NCBI RefSeq assembly: GCF_024679245.1
Contig: NC_090177.1
Coordinates: 19,803,950-19,867,949 of the forward strand
Direction of reading: 5' to 3'
Source: Pseudorasbora parva
Taxonomy: Eukaryota > Chordata > Actinopteri > Cypriniformes > Gobionidae
DNA: 64,000 nucleotides
Each line of letters begins with the position of its first letter. Position 1 is the first letter of the stretch. Below the pieces are notes generated by a model. The model saw only the letters and a program-made list of their open reading frames with translations, was not told the origin of the DNA and ran no database searches. The position numbers were made by a program, and so were the translations under genes. Shown piece after piece: positions 21,515 to 34,100 of the stretch.

Positions 21515-23891
21515 TTAACAACGCGTTGTCATACTGTCAACCAATCAATAAATTATATTAATAAAGACTGATTTAAGTTTCACAGACCTTATAAATGTGC
21601 ACGTTTATCACTTAAAAAAAAATCATTGTTTATATATATATACACACTACTTTTCAAAAGTTTTAAATGTTTTTTAAAGATTTCTCTTATGCTTACCAAA
21701 ATTGCATTTATTTGAAATTTTATTACAATTTAAAATAAATGTTTTCTATTTTAAAATATTTTCAAAGTAATGTATTCCTGTGATATTTTCAGAGTCGTTC
21801 CTCCAGTCTTCAGGGTCACATGATCCTTCAGAAATCATTCTAATATGCTGATTTGCTGCTCAAGAAACATTTTGAATATTATCAATGTTGAAAATGATTG
21901 TTGCTTTTTTGTGTGTGAAATCTGTGATACTTTTTTAAAAGTCAGGATTATTTGATGAATAGAATGTTAAAATAACGGCTTTTATTTGAAATAGAACTTT
22001 CTTGTAACATAAATGTCTTTACTGTCACTTTTGATCAATGTAAAGTATAAAAGTTTTCATTTCTTTTAAAGTAATCTTACTGTAATTCAAACCTTTAAAT
22101 GGTGGTGTATATATTTTTATTTTATTTAAAGCAGCACTAGGTAACTTTTCAACCTTCATAATATATTTTCAAGACTCTTGTGATGATACATCGACTTACA
22201 ATAGGTTGAATGACACGTCTGCCAAAGCTTGATGGGGTCTGTATCGTTTTTAATCGTACTTTTAAACTTCGGGTTTCGGGTAGTAACCCGAGAACAAAAA
22301 GAACTACTAAATTCGACTGCTTTACGGCATATACGTCACTTCCACCAACACCCACACTTCCTTACATTCGGACGTGCGAGCCCAACTTTGTTCGTTGGAT
22401 AATATAGTCATGTCCGAAGCAGCAGAGACAAATAAGAAAGAAAAGGTTTTGTTGGAGGAAAGCAATAAGAGGAAACGAAAAAGTGATCGGATTAAAGGCA
22501 GGACGAGGATCAACATTGGACCAGTGTTTGCTCGTCGGCGTGAGCTGAAGGAGGCGTGCCCGACCGATGCTGTCATGCTTGTTATGGTGATTACCTACCA
22601 CTCAAACATTGAATTGAAGTATCATATAGATCCTGTAAAACGGTAACCAATAGACTACTATAATGACGCTGACTTGTAAACGTGAGCATCGTGATTATTT
22701 GGCGTTTGAAAAAAATAAATCCCATGAAATTATATTCATATGACATGCTGAAACATATGCCACTGACTGTAACGTTACCTGGGATGAAGACATTTCGCAC
22801 GCAATATTTTTTATATTTTTGACAGCTCTTACGACAGTAGTTGAGGACATTATTTTTTCCCAACTGTAGGGGGACCCCGAGAGCAAAAGTTGCCAAGTGC
22901 TGCTTTAAAAATATATATATATTTAAAATATTTTTTCAATAAGTTGGCTTTCAGAGTTTTGTTGCAGTAAATTAGATTTAGAAAAGAATGTTAAATATAT
23001 AGCATTAGTTATTCTGTAGCTACAAAAACAAATTACTTTCAGTGCAATCTTGTGATTACTAAAGATCAATATATTGATGCTCCCTGCTTTCTAGGTGAAA
23101 AGCACATGCGACTGAATATATCGGAAGCACCTTATGAACTCGACCCCAATCCTGATAAAGAAGGGGACATGTTGCTCTCGCACCCCGAGGGTGACCCCGC
23201 TGCTTTAGCAGGCATGGGAGGCCGTTTCCTGCGGGGGCCAAGAGGAGGCAGCAATGATGTGGATCCTTCACGCTCCCTGCGGATGCCCTCGCACTCCACC
23301 TGCATCTCAGAGTTTACCCCAGTCATCAGCTCCGTCTACCCTCATATAACCCCTCTTGGGCAGCGTCTAAACTGTGCAGGGGGCATCTCCATGGGCCTGG
23401 CCGGTAGGGAGGCCGCCGAGGGTCATGAAGATGCACCCTCCACCCGCAGCCGCGCCGCCTCGCCAAGCAACGGTTACCAAGATTCGACAGACACTGAGAG
23501 CATGGTGGAGGAGCAGTGCGTCATCACCTCGGTGCCACCGGGAAACTTGAACCACCGCGGGCGCGAGCGGCACAGTCCTAGTCACGCCAAAGAAACGGAC
23601 TTGGAGGGGGACAGGGAGAAAGGGATTCCTGGAGGTTTACCGACTAAGGCGAGCCCGCGATCGCCACTGACAAGAGAAGCCATGCAGGTGGTAGACGGGG
23701 AAGGGCGGCCGGTGCGCTCCTTCCGCTGCGAGCACTGTCGCATTTTCTTCCTGGACCATGTCATGTTTACCATCCACATGGGCTGCCACGGCTTCCGCCA
23801 GCCGTTCGAGTGCAACATCTGCGGCCACCGCAGCCAGGACCGCTACGAGTTCTCCTCGCACATTGTCCGCGGAGAGCACCAGGTTGGCTGA
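17972..23891 (+). CDS. ikzf4: Ikaros family zinc finger 4 (Eos), transcription factor
   Basis: Seven coding exons keep frame with every junction in phase 1: 17972-18014, 18517-18621, 18715-19020, 19148-19315, 20167-20319, 21123-21254 and 23095-23891, giving 567 aa. Human Eos is about 585. The N-terminus [16 protein letters not shown] and the segment [20 protein letters not shown] are Ikaros-family hallmarks. Four DNA-binding C2H2 fingers lie at C130-H150, C158-H178, C186-H206 and C219-H240. Two C-terminal dimerisation fingers lie at C514-H534 and C542-H564, and the protein ends [30 protein letters not shown] and the exon 7 context favour Eos over Ikaros, Helios and Aiolos. Location next to rps26 also fits, since IKZF4 and RPS26 are neighbours in human. 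Eos is a nuclear repressor important in regulatory T cells and neurons. Two ATGs (17972, 17975) are possible starts. Finger 2 carries Gln157 where I recall His in mammalian Eos. Confidence 0.95.
20780..20985 (-). repeat. Dispersed cyprinid repeat copy in ikzf4 intron
   Basis: It starts GGGTCAAAAGTTTTGAAAG and contains TTGATCAAAAGTAACAGTAA, ATTCATCAAAGAATC and TGTTTCTTGAGCAGCAAA, the reverse-strand form of the family seen at 21650. Confidence 0.65.
21330..21631. repeat. Perfect 302 bp palindrome centred on (AT)32
   Basis: Positions 21330-21448 and 21513-21631 are exact reverse complements (119 bp arms). The 64 bp between them, 21449-21512, is pure (AT)n, so the whole block reads the same on both strands. 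The arms include GACAACGCGTTGT, TCAATAAATTATATTAATAA and a run of nine T/A. The left arm starts 75 bp after the donor of the sixth listed coding exon of ikzf4. It is either a real cruciform-forming palindrome or a fold-back sequencing/assembly artefact. Confidence 0.95.
21645..22080 (+). repeat. Dispersed cyprinid repeat copy in ikzf4 intron
   Basis: The longest copy of the family in the window: starts ACTACTTTTCAAAAGTTTT, then CTCTTATGCTTACCAAAA, GATCCTTCAGAAATCATTCT, AATATGCTGATTTGCTGCTC and AATGTCTTTACTGTCACTTT. Noncoding. Confidence 0.7.
22130..22904 (+). mobile_element. TTAA-flanked DNA transposon derivative
   Basis: TTAA at 22126-22129 and 22905-22908 flanks imperfect inverted termini AGCAGCACTAGGTAACTTTT and the complement of AAAAGTTGCCAAGTGCTGCT. 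TTAA duplication is typical of piggyBac-like elements. It lies in the last ikzf4 intron and carries a lysine/arginine-rich open frame at 22374-22646. Confidence 0.75.
22374..22646 (+). CDS. Short basic ORF inside a TTAA element, function unknown
   Basis: An open frame whose best start may be the internal ATG at 22410 ([20 protein letters not shown], continuing [19 protein letters not shown]). It is strongly lysine/arginine-rich and then reads [21 protein letters not shown] recall similar 'INIG-F-RWREL' proteins predicted in fish genomes, often near repeats, but cannot verify this. It is probably a remnant of a transposon-borne or captured gene rather than an ikzf4 exon. No splice sites join it to ikzf4. 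Confidence 0.35.
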   Translation: MRAQLCSLDNIVMSEAAETNKKEKVLLEESNKRKRKSDRIKGRTRINIGPVFARRRELKEACPTDAVMLVMVITYHSNIELKYHIDPVKR

Positions 23892-26760
23892 GGTGTGCTT
23901 GTGGATGCTGTAGGTCGAGACTGGGGAGATGTACAGAGAGTTGTATGCTGCTTTGAGATGGCGTCATGGCGTCTAGTTCGGTCTGCACCAGATTGGGGCG
24001 CATTAGCACTTGCTTTTTATAATTAGCAGACATCAGATTTTTCGACGAAGGCTAATTGCTTAGGTACAAGCATAAAATGTGCAATTGCATCCTGTGTTAG
24101 TGGATGTCATGAGGATTGAAACGGGGGACAAGTCATATCCTCCGATTGCACTCCCACACCAAGTCATTCATCGCAAGACGCAGCTGTTTTGCTTTAGAAG
24201 TGCCTTACTTCGGTGGGGTTTATTTTTTATCAGTTGGGAAGAGAAATTCGAGATGTGAGATTAGGTCAATACCCATCTGTTTTGTGGCGTTTACATAGAG
24301 TCTGCCTCTTGAAGAGAGAAAGACATTGAATTGCTTAGACGTCCAAAGTCTGGACTCTTTTATCCAGAGTGGTTTTCCAAAGTTTCTGAGCCTGTTAAAC
24401 AAGAAATCTATGCCTAGGAGTATTCACACAAACTTTGTGCTCTTTTAGGATACCTCGGTGGGACTGTTGAAATTAGGCGACTCAGGGAGGACACTGCTGA
24501 CAGAGAGGGCGAATGGAGAGCAAGCAGCGTGAATTGCAAAACTGAGGCTGGAGTATTGGTATGTTAGCCATATAAGGAGCACAGACACATATTGCCTTAA
24601 TCGTTGCTTTATATGAACCCTGTACGAGCTAGTCGAATTGCACATGGTTTTTAATGCTGGACGATTCCGTAGGTACAATGCAGCCTGAATTGGCGAAAAA
24701 ATACGGCATGCTTGGGTCAGATAGGATTGGGGATAGGCTAAGGCTCGGATAATTTTATTTCCTTCTAAAAATGTATGTTAATGTTTTATTTAAGAAAGGA
24801 AATGAACTTGAAACATTTGCCTTAGTTTTTGAGTCTACAACCTCTGTCCTCAAGAAGAAAAAAACAGTTGGTTTCCTTGTGCCTCAGATCTTGATTGTCG
24901 TTTCAAACTTTATCTCAACCTCACTTAAGTGGCGATAAAGATTTTGCCTATCAAATCTATTGAGGTTTTTTTTAAATCGTTTTTGTAGTACGAAGTCCCC
25001 GCCATCCATCCTCTGCCATGCTGCGATCACATTGAGCCACATTATGTTTTTTTTTAGATGCGGTAAGACACGTGAAGGGGGAATAGGAGCCTTAATGTTC
25101 TGGTGCAGACCAAACACAGACCCATGTTGCATTCCGTGAATTTGACGACGAGTGAAGGGGAAGGGTTGTTACCTCAAAAGGAGGATTGCACTTTTTCTAA
25201 TTCTGCTTAAATGTGAGTGTTTTTGCTGGGGCTGTTGGGAGGGTTTCGGACAGGCGGGCGGGGTGGCACGGGGTGGGGGATTTTATTCAAAGGCTTTAGG
25301 GGAGCAGATACAGTAATGACTGGTAACTGAGCTGAAACATATTCTTTTGTTTTCTGAAATTGCTCTATTGCACTGATTTCTGATAAAAATGCTATTTAGA
25401 GAAAACAAGAAACAATTTGATACAAGAACCCGTTGGTTATAAAGACCAGATGAACAGTGTGGTGTTTTTAAAAAACAATTCTATAAAGGCTATTTTCCTA
25501 ATAATAAAAGGGGTCACGGTCATTTAAGGATTCAGATCAGAACATTTTCTCCTTGTGTTGTAAAATTTGGTGCTTGGATGTTTGTGTGACTTCTGCCCTT
25601 GATATTGGACTTGTATCCTGTACGCTTGTCCTGTGTGGTCATGTCCCATATGAGTTCATGCATACGGTACTCTCGATCCCCACTGAGTACAAACTGCTGC
25701 TTGATTGTTGAAGGAAAGGACTGAAATATTGTTGTAGAGTTACGTACCGTCCCGGCAAGATATCGTGGCCTGTTTTATCAGCAGATCTCACTTGCACAAA
25801 CTGAAACGAAACTAAAGCACCAATGAGAGAATTTTGAAGAATTTTAAAGAGTTGTTTTGTTTGATTGCTTGTACATCTTTATGTGACGTGGGCTGTGGTT
25901 AAGGGTACTTGGATGTTGTAGCATGTGTTTATCACTTGACCTTGGAGGTGGTCAGCTATTTCCAAAACTTGCTTATGTGTAACCCACTGACCCTACATCT
26001 TTTTGGTTACTTTTACAACATGTGTAGGCCTCTTAATACGTATGCTTGGATTCACTCCAGTGCAAGCCTACGGAGTACAGTATGAATGGATCGAAGAAGT
26101 GAGACCAAATCCAGTATTTACAAAGGTTAGTCAGTGACTTTGCACCCTTCATAGACTGCAGACAAATTTATTTACTTGAAATCATGGCAAAAACCATTTA
26201 TGACACTTAATGCACTTACCTGTCAAAAAGAAATTATGTAATGAATCCTACCAAGTGTGTGAATGGGAGAGATTGCATGTGTACTCGTTTGTTTGCTGGG
26301 GTTCTGCAACTGTTCCGCTTGTGAAATACTAGCTGCAATTTTCCCTATTTCCTCTAAACCAAACCCAGCTCTTTTCTGCACCATTTCATATTTCTTATCC
26401 CCAAGGTGTGATGAACTCAATATTTTTAAACGAACTGTGAAGCAACCATATTGAGCAGCAACTGAGAAAGAGAGACCTAGCATTTTTGGGGAGGCAGGGA
26501 TCAAACTCTCTGTCATTCTTGGGCTTTATCCCTGGGTTCAATGTTTTTAAATATTTTGTGAGAAAAAAAATGTATATGACAAAGAAAAACTCTTTACCTC
26601 AAATTTGTTAAAATATAAAAAACTGCCTCATGTTCTATAAAACGGTGTGTTGGTTTCAAGAGGTATTGTTTATTTGATCTTGTTTTTAAGGAGTGTAACC
26701 CAACTTTAAGTTGAAGTAATTTTTCATGTCCAATAAAGTAATATTTGTTGTAACTTCTGT
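23892..26760 (+). terminator. ikzf4 3' UTR with poly(A) signal
   Basis: About 2.85 kb follow the ikzf4 stop without another recognisable gene. AATAAA at 26732-26737 is followed by a TTTGTTGTAACTTCTGTC T/G-rich stretch, a good cleavage context. Composition is less AT-rich than the neighbouring introns, as expected of a long UTR. A long UTR would offer many post-transcriptional sites, but I identified none specifically. Confidence 0.6.
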
Positions 26761-27375
26761 CTGCTTACAACTCTAAACGCTTGTTCTCTAGTTTTCCTAA
26801 TTTATGTCCAGTCTGGAACACACTCAAATACATTTTCAGTTTTAAATTAAAATGTTCTTTAAGGTTTAGTTTATGATAACACTGTTTTCATTAGAATTGT
26901 AAAAAAAAATGTGTAAAGACCTTAGACTTAATTTGCACTATATATATATATATATAGTGTAGCACTTTGCTTACATTGAGAATGAATAAATGCTGTAAAA
27001 AAAAATTTTTTTAATAAAAAATAAATTTGTTCATTGGTAATTTAAAGCGCATTACCATTAAAAGATACGTTTGATTTTCAAATGTGTAAATAAATGTTAA
27101 AATTACAATTTAAGATTAATTGTAGAAGTATTGATAACTGTTTCATAAGGTTTTCCTGTTGAAAATGTGTTATTTTACCACTCCTATTTTACACAATTTT
27201 TGCCTTAAATATAGAAACTTATATTTAAGGTCCATTTCTAAATTACTTCACATCAAGCAGCTTAAAACCTTCAAGTGCAAAAGGACAGCAACATTTTCCA
27301 TTTGATTAAACAGACGAGAACATTTTAGTTTGTCATCTTTATTTCTTTACATAAATTTATGCAAATATTTCCAGA

Positions 27376-28442
<1,067 letters not shown>

Positions 28443-28505
28443 CTTGGTTTAGAGAGGCATGAGAAAGGACCGGAAATACTTTTACGTCAACTATATAGTG
28501 CACGC
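28443..28505 (-). promoter_or_regulatory. rps26 core promoter with 5'-TOP and TATA-like box
   Basis: On the minus strand a pyrimidine run CCTTTCTC (28468-28461) lies 19 bp or more before the ATG and fits a 5'-terminal oligopyrimidine start. An ETS-like TTTCCGG precedes it immediately, and TATATAG (28497-28491) sits about 25-30 bp upstream. These are standard features of vertebrate ribosomal protein promoters, whose mRNAs respond to mTOR signalling. Confidence 0.65.
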
Positions 28506-28832
28506 GGGACCCGGACGTCTCTGGGTAATATAATAAAAGCCCGTATCAATGTTAACAAAATATAATATTATTTTTTATTATCATTTATTTCTTTATTGTT
28601 AAGCTTTAGTAGACAGAAAAGACTGTAAATATTGAGTTTTACGGTGTGTTTTGAAAATTTGACCGAAGTGTTATATGTAGCGTATTCTACCTGTTATATT
28701 AGCAGACGGTCTTCAACGTATACTGGTGCCACTTGCGAAAAAACCTGCAAAACCTTACAGTTGATTTATAATCTTCTTGGTAAGTCAAAACAATGCAAAG
28801 TATAAGTTCATGTGCATACATTTGTGATTAAG
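28506..28832. other. Intergenic spacer upstream of rps26
   Basis: AT-rich. Nothing recognised beyond the rps26 promoter. Confidence 0.5.
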
Positions 28833-29645
28833 ATTTCGGTAAAACTTTACAATACACGAATTAATTCATGCTTAACTAATGCACAAATAATCGTGACTCA
28901 TTTCATTAAGAACTAAACCAAGTGATTGCTGCATCTGCAGCTAATAAACATCCATTAATAGATTAATAGATTAAGTATATGATCATTAAACCGTTATTAA
29001 ATGTGTCATTATTTTAATTCCCTATAACATATTATATTCATTAATAATGTAAATTCATATGTTAATTACCACAATGATTGAAGCCATGCATATAAACATT
29101 CAGTTGACTGCTTTAATTTATCATTAGCTAACGATTTGCAAAGGTATCATTGTTATGACTTTACTTGTTGAGGCACGTAGGCTACATAACTATTAACTAA
29201 TTCAAAATCAATTCTAAAACCATTACCACAATGACATATTACTTAACAATTAATTGTAATGTTGCCTCGACAAGTAAAGTCGTACATAACCTTTGATGAT
29301 ACCTTTAATCATTAGCTAACGATTTGCAATTAAAAAAGACACTTGGAAGTTGAAATGAATGGATTTGACACATTTTGGTAATTGACACATTAATTTACAG
29401 TATAAGTTACTATAATATGATATTAGGGAATTGTTAAATGATATCATAGGCTATTTAATTAATAGCAAATAGCAATTCATATATTACTTAATCTATTAAT
29501 CATATAGAATGTTCATTAGTTGCTGATGCAGTAATCATTAATAAATGGTTTGGTTCTTCATGAGTCATACATTAACTGATGATTATCTCTGCATTAGTTA
29601 AGCATGAATTAATGATAATGATAGCACACCGTAGAGTGTTACCAA
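28833..29645. mobile_element. Large foldback (inverted-repeat) element
   Basis: Two imperfect arms of about 370 bp face each other. The left arm starts CGGTAAAACTTTACAATACA and contains AATTAATTCATGCTTAACTA. The right arm ends with TAGTTAAGCATGAATTAATG and then GAGTGTTACCAAG. Near the centre GACTTTACTTGTTGAGGCA is mirrored by TGCCTCGACAAGTAAAGTC. The terminal GGTAA-ACTTTAC motif links it to the dnajc22-intron MITE. Noncoding. Confidence 0.75.
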
Positions 29646-29984
29646 GATTTCCACTAGATGTCAGTAAAGGGTTTGTTTCAGCACAGAGAACAAGTATCTC
29701 TCCTAAATGTATCTCTCCTAAATGTTTTTGTCAATGCTCAGAAATAGTCAGTAAAGGTACATCACATAATAGCTAAACTTGACAAGCACTGAAGATTGAG
29801 AGAAACCAAATGTAGATGTTTAAGAATCAGTCACTGAAACATGTTTATTGATCACTAATCTAAATATTGTTAGGGACTGGTTCGTTCTCAGTGTTTTAGG
29901 GCCCTGCTATACAGTGGATTTATTAATGAACACTGTAGCCATCTAAAATACCACTGTCATCGAAGATCAAACCACACCTCTATA

Positions 29985-31197
29985 TACACTCACCTAAAGG
30001 ATTATTAAGAACACCTGTTCAATTTCTCATTAATGCAATTATCTAATCAACCAATCACATGGCAGTTGCTTCAATGCATTTAGGGGTGTGGTCCTGGTCA
30101 AGACAATCTCCTGAACTCCAAACTGAATGTCTGAATGGGAAAGAAAGGTGATTTAAGCCATTTTGAGCGTGGTTGTTGGTGCCAGACGGGCAAGTCTGAG
30201 TATTTCACAATCTGCTCAGTTACTGGGATTTTCACGCACAACAATTTCTAGGGTTTAAAAAGAATGGTGTGAAAAGGGAAAAACATCTAGTATGCGGCAG
30301 TCCTGTGGGCGAAAATGCGTTGCTAGAGATGCTAGAGGTCAGACGAGAATGGGCCGAATGATTTTAGGTGAGAAGAGCAACTTTGACTGAAATAACCATT
30401 CGTTACAACCAAGGTATGCAGCAAAGCATTTGTGAAGACAACACACACAACCTTGAGGCGGATTAGCTACAACAGCAGAAGACCCCACCGGGTACCACTC
30501 ATCTACACTACAAATAGGAAAAAGAGGCTACAATTTGCACAAGCTCACCAACATTGGACAGTTGAAGACTGGAAAAATGTTGCCTGCTCTGATGAGTCTT
30601 GATTTCTGTTGAGACATTCAGATGGTAGAGTCAGAATTTGGCATAAACAGAATGAGAGCATGAATCCATCATGCTGTGTTACCACTGTGCAGGCTGGTGG
30701 TGGTGTAATAGTGTGGGGGATGTTTTCTTGGCACACTTTAGACCCCTTAGTGCCAATTGGGCATCGAATGCCATGGCCTACCTGAGCATTGCTTCTGACC
30801 ATGTCCATCCCTTTATAACCACCATACACCCATCCTCTGATGGCTACTTCCAGCAGGATAATGCACCATGTCACAAAGCTCCAATCATTTCAAATGAATT
30901 TCTTGAACATGACAATGAGTTCACTGTACTAAAATGGCCCCCACAGTTACCAGATCTCAACTCAGTAGAGCATCTTTTTGGATGTGGTGGAACGGGAGCT
31001 TCATGCCCTGGATGTGCATCCCTCAAATCTCCATCAACTGCAAGATGCTATCCTATCAATATGGGCCAACATTTCTAAAGAATGCTTTCAGCACCTCGTT
31101 GAATCAATGCCACGTAGAATTAAGGCAGTTCTGAAGGCGAAAGGGGGTCAAACACAGTATTAGTATGGTGTCCCTAATAATCCTTTAGGTGAGTGTA
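29985..31197 (+). mobile_element. Tc1-like transposon, nearly full length, inactive
   Basis: Terminal inverted repeats TACACTCACCTAAAGG (29985) and CCTTTAGGTGAGTGTA (to 31197) bracket 1213 bp beside TA dinucleotides. The interior carries Tc1-family transposase sequence on the plus strand broken by frameshifts and stops. It is the best preserved Tc1 copy in the window. Confidence 0.9.
30121..31163 (+). pseudogene. Tc1-like transposase pseudogene
   Basis: Readable pieces include FQQDNAPCHKAP (30847 onward), LKWPPQLPDLNSVEHLF, then after a frame change DVVERELHALDVHPSNLHQL and HLVESMPRRIKAVLKAKGG up to a stop at 31163. The catalytic-core neighbourhood (SPDLNPIEH-like) is present but in shifted frames, so no intact transposase is encoded. 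Confidence 0.85.
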
Positions 31198-34100
31198 AGT
31201 GCTGCCATTCTTTTTTTACGTGGATTTCTTCGATATGGACAATGATTGACATTTAGCTGATGACATTATGAAACGTCCTCTGGTTTGCTTCTGGAAGTGA
31301 TTACAGAGTTGGGTTGTGGAGTGGAGCACTGGTGAAGGGAGGGGGCAAAAGAGGGAGGTATTCTTCTTATGCAAGCAGCTCTCAGCAATGTGCACTCTGG
31401 AAGAGTGTGTAGCTCCTGCAGTTGACTGTCCCATGTGTCACTGCACTTAGGGAGCTGTTGCCAAGTGTTCTTTATAGGGTCGCTAATGGGAATTGAAAGG
31501 ATAAAACCAGGGCCCACCAACGCAAAGGTGCATTAAATCAAATATACTCCCACTCATGTTGTATTTTTCTTCGACTTTGTGATATGACATTTATGATATT
31601 CATTTCAGTGCTGGGACTTAGTCATGCTTAAGGAAATGATTGCTGTGGCTATAATATTAGCATTGGTAAATTGAATTTGAGAATGGAAAGTGCCAGGCAG
31701 TGTGTGTGTGCAGAAGCTGAACAGTGTTTAAGCTATCATGAGACAGAGAAAAAGGCAGAGATGGTGACACAAGAATGTGTCAGTGTTCCTGTAACCACTA
31801 TGCCCCTAAACTGCAGCAAATAAACATTCCTCCATTCATGTGTCAGAGCTGAACACTTGCCCACTTTTGCTGTAAAAACATAGGCAATAATTAAAACCAA
31901 AAACCCAATACTTTTTCCTTTGTCTTAAACAACATTTTTCTTCCAGTGGATTACATTTGGACAATGTACCATTCATATCTTTTTTCCCTCCCCAATACTG
32001 GATAGTATGGAAGTGTGCAACACTGCCGATTACAATATATTATTTACAGCCCTAAATTTTGCAATGGCATGGCCATGCCGGAGGATTGTTAGTTATGTAG
32101 AATCCAGTTCAATTTATTATGTGGCTATTTAGGATACTCGATTGTGATTGGTCAATAGTGCCATCCAAACCAATATTTGCCGCTGACCATATAGCAACAC
32201 TGTATATCAAACTACTTATCGGGTATCTGAAACCAGCATTACGTTTATGTCTCCTGTATTACACCATGCATTCATTATGCGTTGTTTGGCAAACATGGAT
32301 CTGTTTCCAATTTTTTGTGAAAAAGATGTTTTGAGATAATAGAAAATATTTTATTTCCAGATTTTTTTTGGCAAGTAACAACACTGCACACAACATTGGA
32401 CCCCATTGACTTTCTTTTTATGGACAAAAAACAAACATTTTTCAGAATTGTGTTTCTGTTGTGTTCTAAAGAAGAACGTTGTGCAAGTTGAGTGACATCA
32501 GGGTGCGTAAATGATGACGGAATCTTCATTATAGGTGAACTGTCCCTTTAAGACATTTTTTTTTCTCAGCCAACAGTAACAATTCACTCTTTACCACCAT
32601 CAAAAAAAAATATGGCACCATTATTTGAGCTTTATCTCTGTCATCATGTGGTTGCAGAAAGTGATTTAGCCTGGCTGGAAAACAGGCCTACTGAGAACCG
32701 CCCGTCGCCTCAATAGACTAAATCAAGAGGTCATGGTCCATTAGTGAGGGGGGTCGATATTGCCACCTAAATCATTACTGCATCAGGCTTGTTCGCCCAC
32801 ACACAAACACTTGCACAGACATACTGATATTATTTTACACAGACTTGCTTCTACAGACTCGCACATTACACAGACAGACTCTACTCACTCATTGCTCTTT
32901 ATAAGCCACAGACATCAGTCTAACAGTTAGATGTACACTCACCCTCATTACTCAGACACGTCCTCAGGAAATAAATGGGTTTAAGATTGCCAAGCTCCTA
33001 TTTCTGTGGATATATACTACTCATGCAATAAATATTGTAATACTCTCTCTCTCTCTCTGTGTGAATTTTCACGTCAATCTCATACCCTCTACTCTGTTCA
33101 ATAATTGGTACATTTTCTTTCATATGTTTAAATATTAAAACAGGAGGTTTGGAAAGACCTATCAAAGATCTTAGTTACATCACAGTCATCAAACAAGATT
33201 TGCTATTGTCACTGCATTCAGAAGCAGGTGATATTTAGGGATGGGGTAAGTTGCATATGACCAAGAGTGCAAGATTAGTTATAAATGTTTTTGTTCGTTT
33301 TTTCCCCCAGCAGTGCAGGAATGTACATTTTTAATGTGTATATACGTTCATTTGGTAGAATTTTGTGAGTGCAATACCATAGAAATGGACCCCCGCACAT
33401 GATACGCAGGGGGGAAAGCAAATCTGTTTGCTCTACTTATTAATTCGTTCACTTGACCATGTTGAATTAATTAATTCCCTTATCTTTTCAAATTCTTAAA
33501 CGTGCCCTCAACCCCTATATGTTATTTACAGAACTCCATAGATTTCGACTAAAAGCCACAAAACTCTTTGTGGATAGATATTTTGGAACATTCCAAGTGT
33601 TTTTGTACATACTTTGAAAGTTCACAGAGTCCAGTGTTGCTTTGGACCCCATGGACCCCGTTTTTTGATATATCTTATTTTGTGTTCCATGGAAGAAGGA
33701 AAGTCATACAGGTTTGTAATGACACGAGGGCGAGTACACGGTGACACTTGTCATTTTAGGATGAACTATCCCTTTAAATTAAAGTAGTGTTCATATGAAT
33801 CAAATCACTTATCTAGTAGATCAGTGATCATACATCTAATTGCATTCCGATTTCTATACAATGATGCCAACTAATGCCCTGTCACCTTTAACATTCTTCT
33901 TCTCGAGGAGCAGTTGCAAGGCAGCGTACGAGCCTGTGATGGAGATGTTACGAGACTAGAGCCATTGTGATGTAAGATGGCAGCTTCTCTGGAGCCACCA
34001 TCTGCTGAGAGGGTCAGGCAGCATGTAGGGTTCAAATCTCCTGGATTCTGCCTGCTTCCCAGCTGCCATGCCCAGGCACTCTGAAATCCACACACAACCA

